DNA from: Aricia agestis
Taxonomy: Eukaryota > Arthropoda > Insecta > Lepidoptera > Lycaenidae
Length of the DNA: 64,000 nucleotides
Assembly: GCF_905147365.1 (NCBI RefSeq)
Contig: NC_056417.1
Span: forward strand, 5,602,501-5,666,500
Direction of reading: 5' to 3'
Shown: positions 1-14,100 of the stretch, in pieces
Numbering within the stretch: position 1 is the stretch's first letter
Layout: every line of letters starts with the position of its first letter
The notes under the pieces: model-generated
What the model was told of the DNA's origin: nothing
What the model saw: the letters and a program-made list of their open reading frames with translations, nothing else
Database searches by the model: none
Position numbers and translations under genes: made by a program

Positions 1-236
1 CGTCGCCCATGGACACTCGCAGCATCAGAAGAGCTGCAGGTGCGTTGCCGGCCTTTTAAGAGGGAATAGGGTAATAGGGGAGGGTAGGGAAGGGAATAGG
101 GTAGGGGATTGGGCCTCCGGTAAACTCACTCACTCGGCGAAACACAGCGTTAGCGCTGTTTCACGCCGGTTTTCTGTGAGAACGTGGTATTTCTCCGGTC
201 GAGCCGACCCATTCGTGCCGAAGCATGGCTCTCCCA
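1..236 (-). repeat. SINE-like element with LINE-derived 3' tail, cut by window edge
   Basis: Read on the minus strand it has the same parts as the copies at 1508-1832 and 19836-20180. These are a head ending near 'cccacgt', a short inverted motif (agcgctgtttcacgccgg), a purine-rich stretch (gggaatagggtagggg) and a tail with 'aaaggccggcaacgcacc'. The tail matches the 3' end of the LINE fragment at 31590-31858. The window edge removes the tail's outer end. Confidence 0.75.
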
Positions 237-558
237 CGTATACAATATTCTTAATATTCTTCTATATTAAGTATATCTATTATACTATATTATATTATCC
301 AACTTTTTTGGTATCAATATAAAATAATGAGGAATGAAATGACATGAACGTTGAACACTGAATACAACTTCCACCTGACCTAACATTACAGTGATTCAGC
401 GAGTTATATAAGTTAATACGGAATTCAAACTATGCACTTGAATATAATAGTTCTAATTAGATAATGTGTATGAATCATTTATGTACTTTAAATACTATAT
501 TAAACTGTCAACAAATAGTTTAGTAATAAGTAATAACTTTATTGCAATTAACCACACA

Positions 559-758
559 TCCATACTTAATATTACGAATGCGAAAGTGCGTCTGTCTGTT
601 ACCTCGTCACGCCCAAACAAACCGGTCAACCGATTTTGCTGGGTATGTAGATAGTCTCGAGAAAGGGCATAGGATACTTTTTACCCCAGAAAAATGTACG
701 GTTCCCGCGCGATTAACGAATTTAATTTTATCGCAACGGAGTTACGGGCGTCATCTAC
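559..758 (+). mobile_element. Short Helitron-like non-autonomous element (diverged)
   Basis: It begins TCCATACTTAATATTACGAA and ends near 'gcgtcatctact'. The body shares phrases such as 'gcgtctgtctgttacctc' and 'aaaaatgtacggttcccgcg' with copies at 24925-25105, 37598-37798 and 56568-56766. The terminal CTAG seen in those copies has decayed here to CTAC. Calling it Helitron-like rests on TC...CTAG ends and A|T insertion in its relatives. Confidence 0.6.
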
Positions 759-1507
759 TTAGGTATTAAACTATAAAGTTATGTCTAAGGTTACTATGAC
801 ATATGAGTAGAATTGTAATGTGTATGTTTTATTCATAATACTTATTATGTACTGTAGTCTGTAGAAGTAAATGTATGTAATAATGTAACCTCATCCGACC
901 TCCTATTCTAGTAATAGATATTGTAAACAGGTACACAATAAACCATTGAATATGTTCGACGAACACAGGCTAGTTGTAGTTGGTAGTTACTAGTTGGTGG
1001 TTTAATGTCTAAGTAAACAGGGCTTGTACCATGAAACCGTTTTGAGACTTAAACAATCGGACGAGAATGCCGCATCCTACTCTAACAAACGTGAAGTGAC
1101 GTTGTTACAGTATTGTACTTAAACGATTAGCAAACATAGGTGAATGCAGGACTTGTTCCATTGGATGGAACTCTTTGTAAGTCTTTAGTGTTCAAAAGGT
1201 CCTTTCAATAATGAAGCATAGCTACGAACTTTTGGAGCACAAAAGTGCCATATCGTTCTTTCCTTCTTATTTCGAGTTTGACTGCTACAAGTTTACAACA
1301 TAGAATTCATTATCAAAAACTTTCAACTGAGTATGTGTTATGGAACTCTTTCAGTCATGGGCGTAGCCAGCCTTGGGCTCAGGGTGGGGCAGCAGTCAAC
1401 CTATTCCCATGCTGGGGCGAGCGCCCCAGCTTGCCCCAGTGTGGTCCATGATATCCAAAAACAGTATATCTGGATTACAACTTTGTATTAGCTCTATATT
1501 ACATATA
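759..1507. other. Non-coding AT-rich stretch
   Basis: No exon, RNA gene or clear repeat boundary could be supported. Only short ORFs are present, without family motifs. Confidence 0.5.
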
Positions 1508-1832
1508 CGTGGGAGAGCCATGCTTCGGCACGAATGGGCCGGCTCGACCGGAGAAATACCACGTTCTCACAGAAAACCGGCGTGAAACAGCGCTTACGCT
1601 GTGTTTCGCCGAGTGAGTGAGTTTACCGGAGGCCCAATCCCCTACCCTATTCCCTTCCCCCCCCCCCCCCCCCCCCCTATTCCCTTCCCATCCCTATCCT
1701 CCCCTATTACCCTATTCCCTCTTAAAAGGCCGGCAACGCACCTGCAGCTCTTCTGATGCTGCGAGTGTCCATGGGCGACGGAAGTTGCTTTCCATCAGGT
1801 GACCCGTTTGCTCGTTTGCCACATAATTCCAT
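1508..1832 (+). repeat. SINE-like element, near full length, with a 21-C run
   Basis: It starts at 'cgtgggagagccatgcttcg' and passes through the inverted motif (ccggcgtgaaacagcgct), a pyrimidine-rich middle and the tail 'aaaggccggcaacgcacc' to 'gtttgccac'. The pyrimidine tract contains an uninterrupted run of 21 C at 1657-1677, where relatives have only short C runs. Confidence 0.8.
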
Positions 1833-2022
1833 TTAAAAAAAAGTGTTAATCTGTCGGAATCCAGTGATTCTGTATCATCATGTTTCCAGTATCCATTTAC
1901 ATCACATAGCGTTGATCTGCTGGAATCCAATGGTACTAATTACTACTAGCACACGCTACTCACTACTGTATCATATCTAAAGCTCTATAAGTCCAATAAT
2001 CAAAACCTAGATCTCTCCCTAT

Positions 2023-2129
2023 TTTTATTAATAAGGGGGCAAACGAACAAACGGGTCACTGATAGAAAGCAACTACCGTCGCCCATCAACACTCGCAACA
2101 TTAAAAGAGCTGCAGGTGCATTGCCGATT
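2023..2129 (-). repeat. SINE/LINE 3' tail forming the 3' end of the two-TM gene
   Basis: This is a partial copy of the LINE/SINE tail (caaacgggtcac, gaaagcaactaccgtcgccc) lying 11 bp beyond the minus-strand stop codon at 2141-2143. On the minus strand it carries AATAAA at 2024-2029, about 110 nt after the stop. The inserted tail may therefore supply the 3' UTR and polyadenylation signal. Confidence 0.65.
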
Positions 2130-2140
2130 CCTCTCGTAAC

Positions 2141-5100
2141 TCACCATTCCTTATTATCCATGAGGTTCCTCATCTCATCATCGGGGGCGGGGGGCGCGTC
2201 CCTCACTGGAGCGTACTGCGCAGCCACCAGGGGATCGGTGGAGGGGTTCAGAGCTGTGAGGGCCGCCGCGCCGCTAGGGGGCGCCTCCTTGCCTCCGCCC
2301 CAGCGTGATGACCAGGCCCAGCCGCCTACACCTATAAAAAAAGAAAATAATAGGGATTAGGGATGTATAACAATTTTTTTTTTAAAGTACTCAGGGCCTG
2401 TTTCACCACTTTCTGATAAAGTGGCGACTATTCACAATTTTTTTGACAGTTTCTCCATACTTCATCTGTCAAGTTAAGTGGTGGATAGCCTATTCGGTAC
2501 TTATCAAGAAGTGGTGAAACAGGCGCTTAGAGTTTTTAACGTTTTAGCCGTGGTTGCGAAGCAATAAGCACGTAGAAGCGCAATCATTTTTAAATTTCAA
2601 TGTTATGTAGAAATTGTAAGTGGAGTCGTTCATTTTATTAGGGCATTTATGATATTTTCATTAAAGCCTGGATGGAATGTAAGACCTTTTTAGTTTTATT
2701 CTTAAATAAATCTATGTTAAAATACTAATTCGGTAGTGGTTACAGTGTGCTATTAAAAATTTTCACAAATTCTTAATCCATTTCTGGAAACATGCTGAAC
2801 GTATAAGCCCATCTACGGCAAAGCAAAAGTGGCACTGTTTCCAAAGACTACTTCTTACTAAAATAATATCTGGAGCATTGCTTAGTTCTGTTGCCAAAAA
2901 TTTTGGTAACTAGCACATATACGACAATAAGTCATTAACATTGAAAATCCGATTCATATTTGCGCATTTAATATGATGGTCATTCTAGTTAATCATCTAG
3001 CCATAATTTACATGTTTTAGATTTAAGAGTTTAGACGAAAGAAGCGAAAGTTGTAGAGCAAGTCGTAGTCATAACATATTTTATAACCTAACCTAAAAAG
3101 TGTTTATGTTGAGAACATTAATCATTTCTCTCATTTTTGTTTAAACATTAATAAACGAGCGTAATTTTTAAAGTTAATATCTCATATTAAAAGCATACGC
3201 TTTTAAAACCCTATATAAAGTACTAGTGGGGATAAAATCTTGGCTGAAAGCCAGTAAATCGGATTAAGCATGTTTATCTTTATTTGTCGATCGTGTATTT
3301 ACTCTAGATCGTGTACTTTCAATTTTAATATTATAAAGCGGAAGAGTTTGTTTGTTTGAACGCGCCAATCTCAGGAACTACTGGTCCGATTAAAAAAATA
3401 TTTTAGTGTTAGCCCATTTATCGAGGAAGGCTGTAGGCTATATTTTACCACGCTAAGACTAATAGGACCGAAGAAATAGAGGAAAATGTGGAAAAAACGG
3501 GGGAAATAATTTAAAAGAGCTTATCTCACGATTCACGAACTACTGGAGCAATTTTTATGTTATTTAGCACAGATAAGAATCATTGGCTATTTTTTGTGGA
3601 CTATTTGTCTGTCAAATATCTAATTTACGCGGGCGAAGCCACGCGAAACGTATAGTATTTAACAAATATGTAATATGTATTGAATACATAGCAAATTTTT
3701 TTTGGATATGAATATTGATTTAAAATAACAGACAAGATAAAAATTATTGTGTTAGGGACCAAGGCAGTTGGCACTGCATAAAATAATCACAATTTATATG
3801 TATTTTGTACCCACTAAACAGCACCCACATACTAATAAAACCTCCTACAATGTGCTTCGAAACCAGACGCGACACTTCATAAATTATTTCGCAACAGTGA
3901 ATATGCAACTGATTTAAAATCTTATAAAAGTGAGTTATTTTTAAATTAATCCATGTTCGAATAAAATCAACCGCCAACCGGTTTGGTCGACGACAGCGTT
4001 TATTTGCATTTTGCAGTAATATTCAAAGTCGCTTCGAACCCCGCTGAGAGACGAACTGTTATTTTGCTAGTCGATCTGGGGCACTGCAGGCTGTTTACCT
4101 TTTGTCTGACGAAGAGGGATGATTCATAAGGTGACGTATTCTTTTGTCTGGTGTTTTTTTTTTCGAAATAAGCTTGGCCACAGATTACTAAATAGTTACT
4201 GCGTACGTTAATTAGGCGCTGCTAATGGCAAAGCTCTTATATTTTTTAACTACGAGTAAGAGATAAGATTTATGGTAGAATAACTATCTGTTCCACTAGC
4301 ATTCACAACAATAAAAACAAACAAACATTCCAATTTGAAACTCCAATCACAAAAAGTTAACATCAGCCTCGTTCAATAGTAAATTGTAGAGTACGGTGAA
4401 AGCTCGTCACGGAGGGACAGTTAACTAAAGCTACGTTCATATTTCCTTTATAAAGGTTGAGGTCAAACAACACTTCCTACCCACTCGCTGAAAACGTAAT
4501 AACGTGAGTCAGCTAACGACGGGTCACATTCAGCTGACGGGCAGGAAATGTTTATTGACACTTTTACCCAAATGATACACAGTTATTTATAGTACGACAC
4601 GAGTCATTATGTGCAGATAAAATGCAATTTTACTACTGCGATATAAGATATTGCATATTTCTTGTGCAATACATTGCGCGACAAAAATCGATATTGTTCA
4701 TGAAGATATAATCCTAACTTTTATTTTAACCTCAGGATGAGATTAATGTCTAGGTCGTAATGGACATTGGAGAGTTTTCAGGTTTCAATGATCACGATTA
4801 TCAGGTAACTAAACGTTTTCAGCTCCAACAAAATATTATGTTTGGAAGGAAGGCGCTAGACTCTAGAGTCTAGAGAATAATATCATAAATTCATAACAAA
4901 GAGTGTGACCCAAGAGAAGGCTTTAAATCCAAAATATTTTCCATTGTTCTTATGTCAGCCATCATTTGCCATTGTTATCTTTTTGTTTGAAGACGCGCCA
5001 CCATTTTCTGACAATCACTTACCCGCGAACAGTACCCCGAGGCACAGTATGACGCCGCCGGCGATGAGGGCACCGAAGCCATTGTCAACTTCCTGCGGTG

Positions 5101-8100
5101 TGGGCGTCGCTGGCGTGTTGGAATACTGTACTCCGCCAGCTATCAACAGCGCCAGACCTAAAAAAAATAACAAAGAATTTGAAATTTGAATTTTTGAGAA
5201 GAGAACGAGACTTTTCATACTCTGTTGATTGTAAGCGAATGAAAAATGAAGAGAGAATTAAAAACAGCTTCATTTTATGGATGCTATGTCGATACGATCA
5301 TAAAGAAGACATTGTTAGAAAATAGAAATCCAATAAGTACTGTTAGGCAAGCGTAATTTATTATCTTTTTACGATTTTCAGACAATAAAGTGTCTGTTTT
5401 TGGATTTCTTTATGATTTTTTCATGATCGACTTTTGTGTGGGCTATATATTTTAAATATTTGTTTATAACTGAAACAAAAATAACACAAACATGGACATT
5501 ATTCAGACGCCCTCGGTTATTACTGTCAAAACTGGTCCGCCTTTATAGCCATAGCATTTGTAGTGATTTATGCTAAGATTACATTTAAATTCATAAATGT
5601 GGTAACTGGTAACGAAGGGTGCATTACGTAATCAGCGTTACCTACTACGAGACCATGAGGAACAAAAAATATACCACGTTTTCATTACAAATTATAGTTC
5701 ATCCATCCCATTCTTTCAACATAATTTTCTAATTTTAGACCTTGACGCAGTTCATAAGGTACCTTTGGTTTGAATTATAATAAGTAGAGTATAGGGAGTC
5801 TTGAATCATATTATATTTTATCAAGGATATTCTTGGGTATTTAATAATATGTTATCTACATATATTGCATTGAAATCTCGTCGGTATCAGCTCAGGCAGA
5901 TGTTAAAGCGCACCTTTCCATAAACTACAAACTGGTCTGAGACCAGACGAAGCCTGTTTCGCCATTTTTTTCACATTTTTAAATCTTAAGTTGCAGTGTC
6001 AAGAAACAATTAAGTACCGACTTCCAAAAAGGAGGAGGTTATACGTTCGGCTGTATGTATCTTTTTTCTTGTATGTTCAACGATAACTCCGCCGTTTGTG
6101 ATCCGATTTCCAAAATTCTTTTTGTGTTGTATAGGGTTTAATTCGAATTTGGTACCATGTTCAGAAAAGTGGTGATCTGATGATAGGATCCTGGAGGAAT
6201 CGAGGGGACTCCTTGAAGTTTGTATGGAAACATTTAGAGATTTCAATTTTTTTTGAAGCATTCGAGGTAAATGCTACCAAAAAGTAAGATTTCGCACCAG
6301 GTTATACCCTGGATCCGAAGGTACCCAACAGAACTTTTGAATCCTTATAGATACAGGTTCGGGGATTTCGGCGTTGTTTAAACAACTGAAAGCATAAGCC
6401 AAAACATAAATTTATTTAATCATCATCATCAAAATCATAATTATGCCATAGGTCATCACATTATAACCCAATTATTGATGCTTTTCGTGATATTTTGCAT
6501 CGAAGCAGATGTTTTTGATGATTATTTCGCTGTTTGTGGACCGATTTTCAAAATTATTGTGTTGTTGTACAGGGTATAATCTTGATTTTGTATAATAATT
6601 ACGAAAGTGGTGAGCTGATGATGAGATCTATGAGCAATCGAGGGAAATCCTTGAATTTATCAAAAGACATGAGTCTTTTGATAAATTTCAAGGATTTCCC
6701 TCGATAGTAGTTAAAATTTGTTTCTAGTAACTTAAACAACCGACTTCAAATAATGAAGACTGTAGTATGTACAGAAATAGTTGAGATTCAGACGAATTCT
6801 GAAAAAGGCACTATTATAGAGTAAGAGTTATTTAATACTTTTTAGTTCATGTTATTATAGTTTTTACCTTGGAAGTCGGTTTTAATTTTTTGTTAAAAAT
6901 AATAATTAGAGATCGATTTTCCTTGTTTCTTATCCGACCATCCTTTTCGTCACCACGTGGTTATCGTCACAAATGTTATAATTTTCTGTATTGTAAAAAC
7001 AAGTTATATTAGGAAACTGAAATAAGTATATTTAATACCTCGATCGTGGGAATCGCAGAAACAATATATTTTGTTATGCGGCAGCCGGGTGCCGCTTGGA
7101 GATTAATGGGTCATATGCCGGCTCTTGATATAGGCGAACGCGTTGGCCAACGCGTCTGCAGACGCGTTGGCAGTGCGCTTGCAACGACGTTTGTGAGTAA
7201 TCCACACATAGGAAGGTCGTTCAGTATGCTTTGGATCGCGCCAATGTGCGGACGGATTCAAAATGGATGTTGAGTCGCTAACAGCTGCAGCTGTATATTT
7301 ATTCACAGCTTATACCTAATTACTTTGTAAATGTGGACAAGAAAAAGTTTTAAAAGGGTATTCTCGAATTAAATAAGTAAAAGGCGAGAAAACGTAACAA
7401 ACAGAAATAAACTCACTTTTACATATTTTATACCTAATATTAAAATAATTTAATTTTTTTATTACTTATTATTTATTATATATAAAAATTATTACTTACT
7501 TATTACTTATTATAATTATCATGATTAATAATTAATAATATATATTTATTATTTATATATTATTAATTATAGAAAACGTAACAAACAAAGAAATAAACTC
7601 ACTTTTACATATTTTATACCTAATATTAAAATAATTTAATTTTTTTATTACTTATTATTTATTATATATAAAAATTATTACTTACTTATTATAATTATCA
7701 TGATTAATAATTAATAATAATAATTTATTATTTATTAAATATTTAATTTATTTTGTTTTAAGTATATTTTGTTGTTATAGCGACAACAGATATTTAACAT
7801 TATCTTTTACATTATCTGCGAAAATTTCAGAAATCTAGCTAAGTATAGCGGTTCTTGAGATACAGCCTGGAGACAGACAGACGGACAGACAGATGGACAG
7901 ACAGACAGACGGACAGACAGAAATGCAGACAGACGTTGAAGTCTTAGTAATAGGGTCCCGTTTTTACCTGTCGGGTACGGAACCCTAAAAACATCGTGAG
8001 GAAAATATAATGTCCAATAACCTTATTTTTTTTTGCAACTTTTGATACGATTTTTGGTTCCACAGGCAGTTTTTACTCTGATAAAATTATACAGACGGAC

Positions 8101-11100
8101 CGCATTTCAACTGCAATCCAACCGCAAATTGCAGTTCAAGTGCAGTTTGAATGCAGTTGACATGACTGCAATAAAACTGCAAACCAAATACGCAGTAGGA
8201 TTGCAGTTCAGTTGCAGTTGGCGTGCAGTCGTGTGAACCGCATACCGACTGCATCCAAACTGCACTGCTACTGATTCTATGCGCGGGAGAGCGGAGCGTG
8301 CGGGTGGGTGGGATAGTGCATTTTGGATGCAGTCGGTATGAAGTTCACACGACTGCAGTCAACTGCAATCCGACTGCGCGTTCGGTTTGCAGTTCTATTG
8401 CAGTCGTGTCAACTGCATTCAAATTGCACTTCAACTGCAATTTGCGGTTGGATTGCAGTTGAAATGCGGTCCGTCTGTATAGACCCATAGGGCCCAATAA
8501 ATTTAAATGTTTTCTCGATACTCATATTGTTCGCCATTTCAAGTTAGATGTTAATTCGCCACAAGAAGGAAACGTGCACTCTTCATCGCCGCTCCGGGCG
8601 AACTGATCGCGCGGCCTATGTGTGGATGGAGCGCGAAGCTTGCGACAAATGTCCTTTGATCTTTTGCCGGCATTTCCGACCCGCGCGGCAAGCTCGCAGA
8701 CGCGTCGGCCAACGTCTAAATACCTACGGCCAACGCGCGAACGCCCGTTCTACACATTGGGCCAACGCGTCTGCAGACGCGTTGGCCAACGCGTTCGCCT
8801 ATATCAAGAGCCGGCAATATGGACATATCATATAACTAATCCATTACGTATGCAATAAACGATGATAAATAAGAACGATAATGAAAAAAATTAATGAAAG
8901 TGAAAGTCCATTCAATATTTTGGACTAAATAACATATTCAACGACATTGAACTTGAGTTTACTACGAAGTTGGTAATAAGATCTTTACCCGACCGTAACA
9001 AGGACATTACTTATAAGTTATAGATAATACAAACAAAAATGCTAGTGGTTTTTTGTCACAATCTGGACAAAATACATTACAATTTACAACGCAATTTACA
9101 ACGCTTATAAGCTCAGACAGCCTGATCCATATAATGATCATAAAATATAATGTCCCTACAAAGAGAAGCGCTTCATATCTTATTATCACATCTTGACGTT
9201 CCTAGAATTGGAAACATAACACGACCTCATTACACACTTTCTATCCAAGGAAACAGGAATTTATGAGCCATAAATCATGAGGCTGAGCTATAACTTATAA
9301 ATGAACTCATAAACATTACACAAAAAATCTACTTTAAAACAGGATAAAATCATTAATTACAGCTGTTAACAAAATATTAGCTTTAAAATATCAGCTCTAA
9401 TAGCTAATTTTTTAATCTACATTTTTAATAATAACAACCAAAGCTTTTTGGTTGTTTAACACGAAGTAAAAAGTTTCTGATGCATTTGACTTGTTAGGTG
9501 TACGAAAGTAACTGATGAATATGAAGTACAGTAAACACACGTAGTAAATATATGTATGTACAGCAAAATATAGATTGAAAGAACTTATAAGAGTATAAAA
9601 ATAGTCTATTGACATTTTAGATACAGGTACACTAGTCGTATTTATACATATATCATAAGTATACACTATGAACCATAATGAGTTCAGATTGAATTCCAGC
9701 AATGACCCACTTTTGAACATAAAGCTGGTCATGTATTTTTAATGGACATTGATTCTACGGTTAGTTTTTGAGGTCACATCTGCAGTCATAGACTTTATTG
9801 CGTAATACTTTTTATGCATTCGTCGTGCATTATGCTTGCAACATAGCCCTTCACAACCTTTATTGGAATACGATGAAATATAATATGCAATCGGCTCGTA
9901 AAACATCTAACATGAAGTCGAAAAACCACACCGATGTGGCTAGTGATTGCAAAATGTTTTTCCAAAGAGAAAATATTTCATAACGTTAAGTGCCCTCGTC
10001 AGAATTTAAAATTTGAAAATGAAACAACCATTGGCTTTTTAAAGAGCAAACATTAAAACGGGGACGGTCATTAATTAAGGATTGAACGCATGTAGAATGT
10101 ATGCGTATTTCATTTGGCACAATCATGGTTATCGGCATGACTCAATAAATTAAAACATTGAAAAGCACTACCATAAATGAAAGTAATTGGACGCTAGAGT
10201 CCAGACCAATCTACTTCCTCGCACATTTGCCCGCGTCAAATTACAACCTCGCACATTTGCCCGCGTACACATTTGCCCGCGTCAAGCACATTTGCCCGCG
10301 TCAAATCGGTCGAATTTGGCAGGAGTCAGGACCCCAGTTAAAGGCCTTCTGGGAATTCGATTCGTTCGGTTCGGCTTAGTGTGCGTTCACCTTAACACAA
10401 CAGCCGTTTACGACTTATTAGTAAAGTTATCCTATTATTAATGATAAGCAGCGGATATCCGACGGAATTTAAAATGTACGGTAGCGTAGGTAGCCGATGA
10501 ACGATACACCGATTGTGCGTACAATACACGCAATCGTAATGGGAGTCGGCAGTCGGTGTCCGGTGTAGCAAGCTGTGGCCGATGACTCACGCGGTGGCTG
10601 CGTGGATGGTATTATGTTACGAACGTTTAGATATGGAACAAAATTATTAAGATATCGAATGGTGATTTATAGATATAGAGCCTGTTTCGCCACTGTCTGA
10701 TAAGGTGCCCAATAGCCAATAGGCTATTCACAACTTTTTTGACAGATTCTCTTGTCAAGTTAATTGTTGCATAGCCTATTCGTCACTTATCGGGAAGTGG
10801 TGAAACAGGACCTTACAGTTCCATAGTGAGAATCGCATGGATAACGAATTTGAAATTAGATCTCCTTATGACGTGGAAGCTAGTGTAGGATAATCATTGG
10901 CAAAATTAACGTACAAAATGTGTGTGACATGTCGAATTAAGTAGAGCTCGATAATGCTTAAAGTTTGATTGTTAAGAAATGGTGGTATCCCACTTGTGAA
11001 TTTGTCCTATATCCCATAATTATGGGATTCCGAATTTATTCAACCCAAGAAATCTGACAACAATACAAATCTTGGTGAAACATACAGTCTGGGCACTTTT

Positions 11101-14100
11101 TCTCAACTTTTTATTCTCTCTCTGTCTGTTCTCGATAAACGTATCCAAAAGGCTTTATAAGGCTATGAAGGCACAGACATGGCGCTCGAAGGTCGACAAA
11201 CCCGTCAGAGCCGCCGTTTCCGCAGCTCGCCTTTCATTACTTTTTATCATTAAACGTCTTAAGGTAATATATTTTTTCCTTGTCACATAATTGTATTTGG
11301 ACTTGAACGCGCAAATTGATTTGTGGAGTGAATCTTAATCGAATTTGTTCCTAGGAATTTATGCGGAATCTTAGCTTGAGATGAATCATCATATTTTTGA
11401 TGACAACATATTTATACTAACTTGTCCAAATCACAAAACATTAATAAGTAAATAATATTTAATTGATCAGTGTTCTCTAATATTTTTAGAAACTCTTTTT
11501 GTGGCGGATAAAACGAAAAAACCTTATCAAAAGAAGTTCTTTACGTAAAAGTTCCCCTAATCCTTAACTTTAATAAATATCGGAAATCCGATATTCAGAA
11601 ACTTATACGGTTACGGTATAATACCCCAGTCCGTGACTCCTCACTAAATCAATAGTAAACCAAGGTAGCGCCGGGTAAATATTTACCGTGGTCGCCTTCC
11701 TACATTATAATATTTTGCCCTTCGAGTCACCATTAATGAAATGAATATTTTAATTAGTTATGCAATTAAGACTAACTTCTTGTGATTTTAGTTCTGTTTC
11801 TCGAAATATCATGTACTAGATGACTAATACGATTTTGAAAAATTTATAAATTTTTTGAGACAAGCGAAAAAATATAATAACCTGAATACTCATCATCAAA
11901 TTAAAACGTGTCTAGAACTACACATTTAGCGTAGAGCTTACTAGCACTAACTTATGAAATCATAGATTGAAAACGTATTTAAAGTCTGCCTATGCAGACA
12001 GGGCTAACGCAGTGAAAGCCCCTCATTAATTCTGCCGCCCACAATCATCCCACCACTTCCGCTATTAGCCTTCGTAACTTTGCCCACAGAATAGATAATA
12101 GTACAACTTTGACTCTATACTATTCGTACTCTACAAAATATAGGAAAAATCTGAAAATTATTAACTACTGTAGAGAGCGCGCACGAAACAAAAAAAAATT
12201 GCACGTGTTTGCTAGTTACTGTCAGTAGTTCTGTACAATTGTGTAGCTTTCATTACAAAACCTTTAAAATATTGAGACTAGTGTGGTTTGACAATGTTTG
12301 CTAGATAATATTATATTAACTAGAGATCGTCCAATGGTCGAAATTCGACCTTAGTTTCAACGACATTAGGACTACTACCTATATTTTGTAAAAAAATATT
12401 GACTTTATCTTGTCTCTGGGACTCAGCAGACTCATAATAGTATCTAAGATTCAATAAAAAAACTATAATCCACTTTCAATTTGTCACCTTGTTGTCAATA
12501 GACTTCAACCATAAATAAAAAAGTATAATTCGTATGTATAGGCTTGTCACTCAAAAATCTGTCATTTTCCTAGGTGTGTGTGTTGTAGTGTGTGTAATGT
12601 TTTATTTGTTAAAAAAATGTGTGTTATAAGCATAATTTTAAAATAATATTAGCTCGATGCACTCCTTCACCATATCTATACTTTAATATTATAATTGGGA
12701 AGAGTTTGTTTGTTTGAACGCGCTAATCTCAGGAACTACTGGTCCGATTTGAAACGTTCTTTTACTGTTGGATAGCCCATTTATCGAGGAAGGCTATAGG
12801 CTATATTTTATCACACTAAGTATAATAGGAGAGAAGAAATAGAGGAAAATGTGAAAAAAACGGGGGGAAATTAAGGGCTTATTTGAACGCGCTAATCTCA
12901 GGAACTACTGATCCGATTTGAAAAAATCTTTCAGTTTTAGATAGCCCATTGATCGAGGAAAATATAAGCTATATTTTAATAAGAGCGAAGAAATAGATGA
13001 AAATGTGGAAAAAACGGGGGAAATTATATGGAATTGCTTATTATCTTATGAACTACTGGAGCAATTTTTATGTTATTTGGCAAACATGAAGAATAAACCA
13101 CGTGAAGGGACATAGGCTATTTTTTGCTGCAAAATGTACGGTTGCGTGAAATTCCTAAATTACGCAAGCGAAGCCGCGCGGAACATCTATATATAATAAA
13201 ACCGTAGGAAAGTCAATTCTGTATATTGAATATTTTTGTACAATAAATAATACTTGGGAGTTGGGATGTGATCTACTATGCTAACGCGGACGAAGTCGCG
13301 GGCAACAGCTAGTAAACTATAACTGTGCAAAATTTCATTCACCTACGTTTCTCCATTTTTCCTCAAAAGGGATACAAAGTTTTTGGCTCACGTATTAATA
13401 TATAGATTAGGTCCTTAGTTCCTTACATATATGACATTGCCGTTTTGTATGGGAGGAATCCATCCGAGGAGGAACTCACAGTGAATTTTCTACAAGGAAC
13501 ACTTACACATCCTAAGGGCGGCTTTTACCAAACCTTATTTAAAATAAGTTAAAACGCATTTAGTTAAATACGTTTTCATTCGTAAACACAATTAATTTAA
13601 ACTTATTTCATTTTGTCTTGCACCACGATGTTGAAGCTTGAAATTAACTAAACGCATTTTGCAGCGTTGCTGCATTATGTCTTGTGCGTTCCATTTTACG
13701 ATTTGAGCAGTATTGTTACATATAACGTTATTTCACGGTTGTTTGACGAAATTCGGTTTGTTTTTTTGCGTAAAACGAGTTTTCTATCAATGAATGCCTC
13801 AGACGCGACGGACGCAGGCAGTATCCCTTAGTAGTCTGTGGTTGGCGCAAGGGTTTGTTTGTATTGTTGTACTTGTACACATGTTGTTTTGTTTCACATA
13901 CTTTAGGTTGTTGTACAGACTCGTGCAGATGTTCTGTTAGTAGAGTAATCGACAAATAATAATTATGAGTGATATAAAAAGTGGCCCCCGTAACTTTTCC
14001 TTTTAAAACAATAATCTAGATTCAATTATTTCTAGCAAAATCATCGTCGTCTTCTTTGATAGGCGAAATCTTCGAAAGAACTTTTTCTCTGTCAGGGTTT

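Larger units (their letters stand above)
7111..8822. mobile_element. Foldback element with terminal inverted repeats of about 54 bp
   Basis: The left end (GCCGGCTCTTGATATAGGCG, followed by a self-complementary stretch around CTGCAG) recurs inverted at about 8765-8822. Inside are a short ORF start (MDVESLTAAAVYLFT) just right of the left repeat, a tandem AT-rich duplication, a GACA-rich repeat tail and a second palindromic element. It could be one non-autonomous DNA transposon with later insertions, or two copies in opposite orientation. Confidence 0.55.

Noticed and set aside
8548..8858. Overlapping plus ORFs of 95 and 78 residues
   Set aside because: They read through the inverted end of a foldback element; the Ala-Asn-Ala repeats come from the palindromic DNA.
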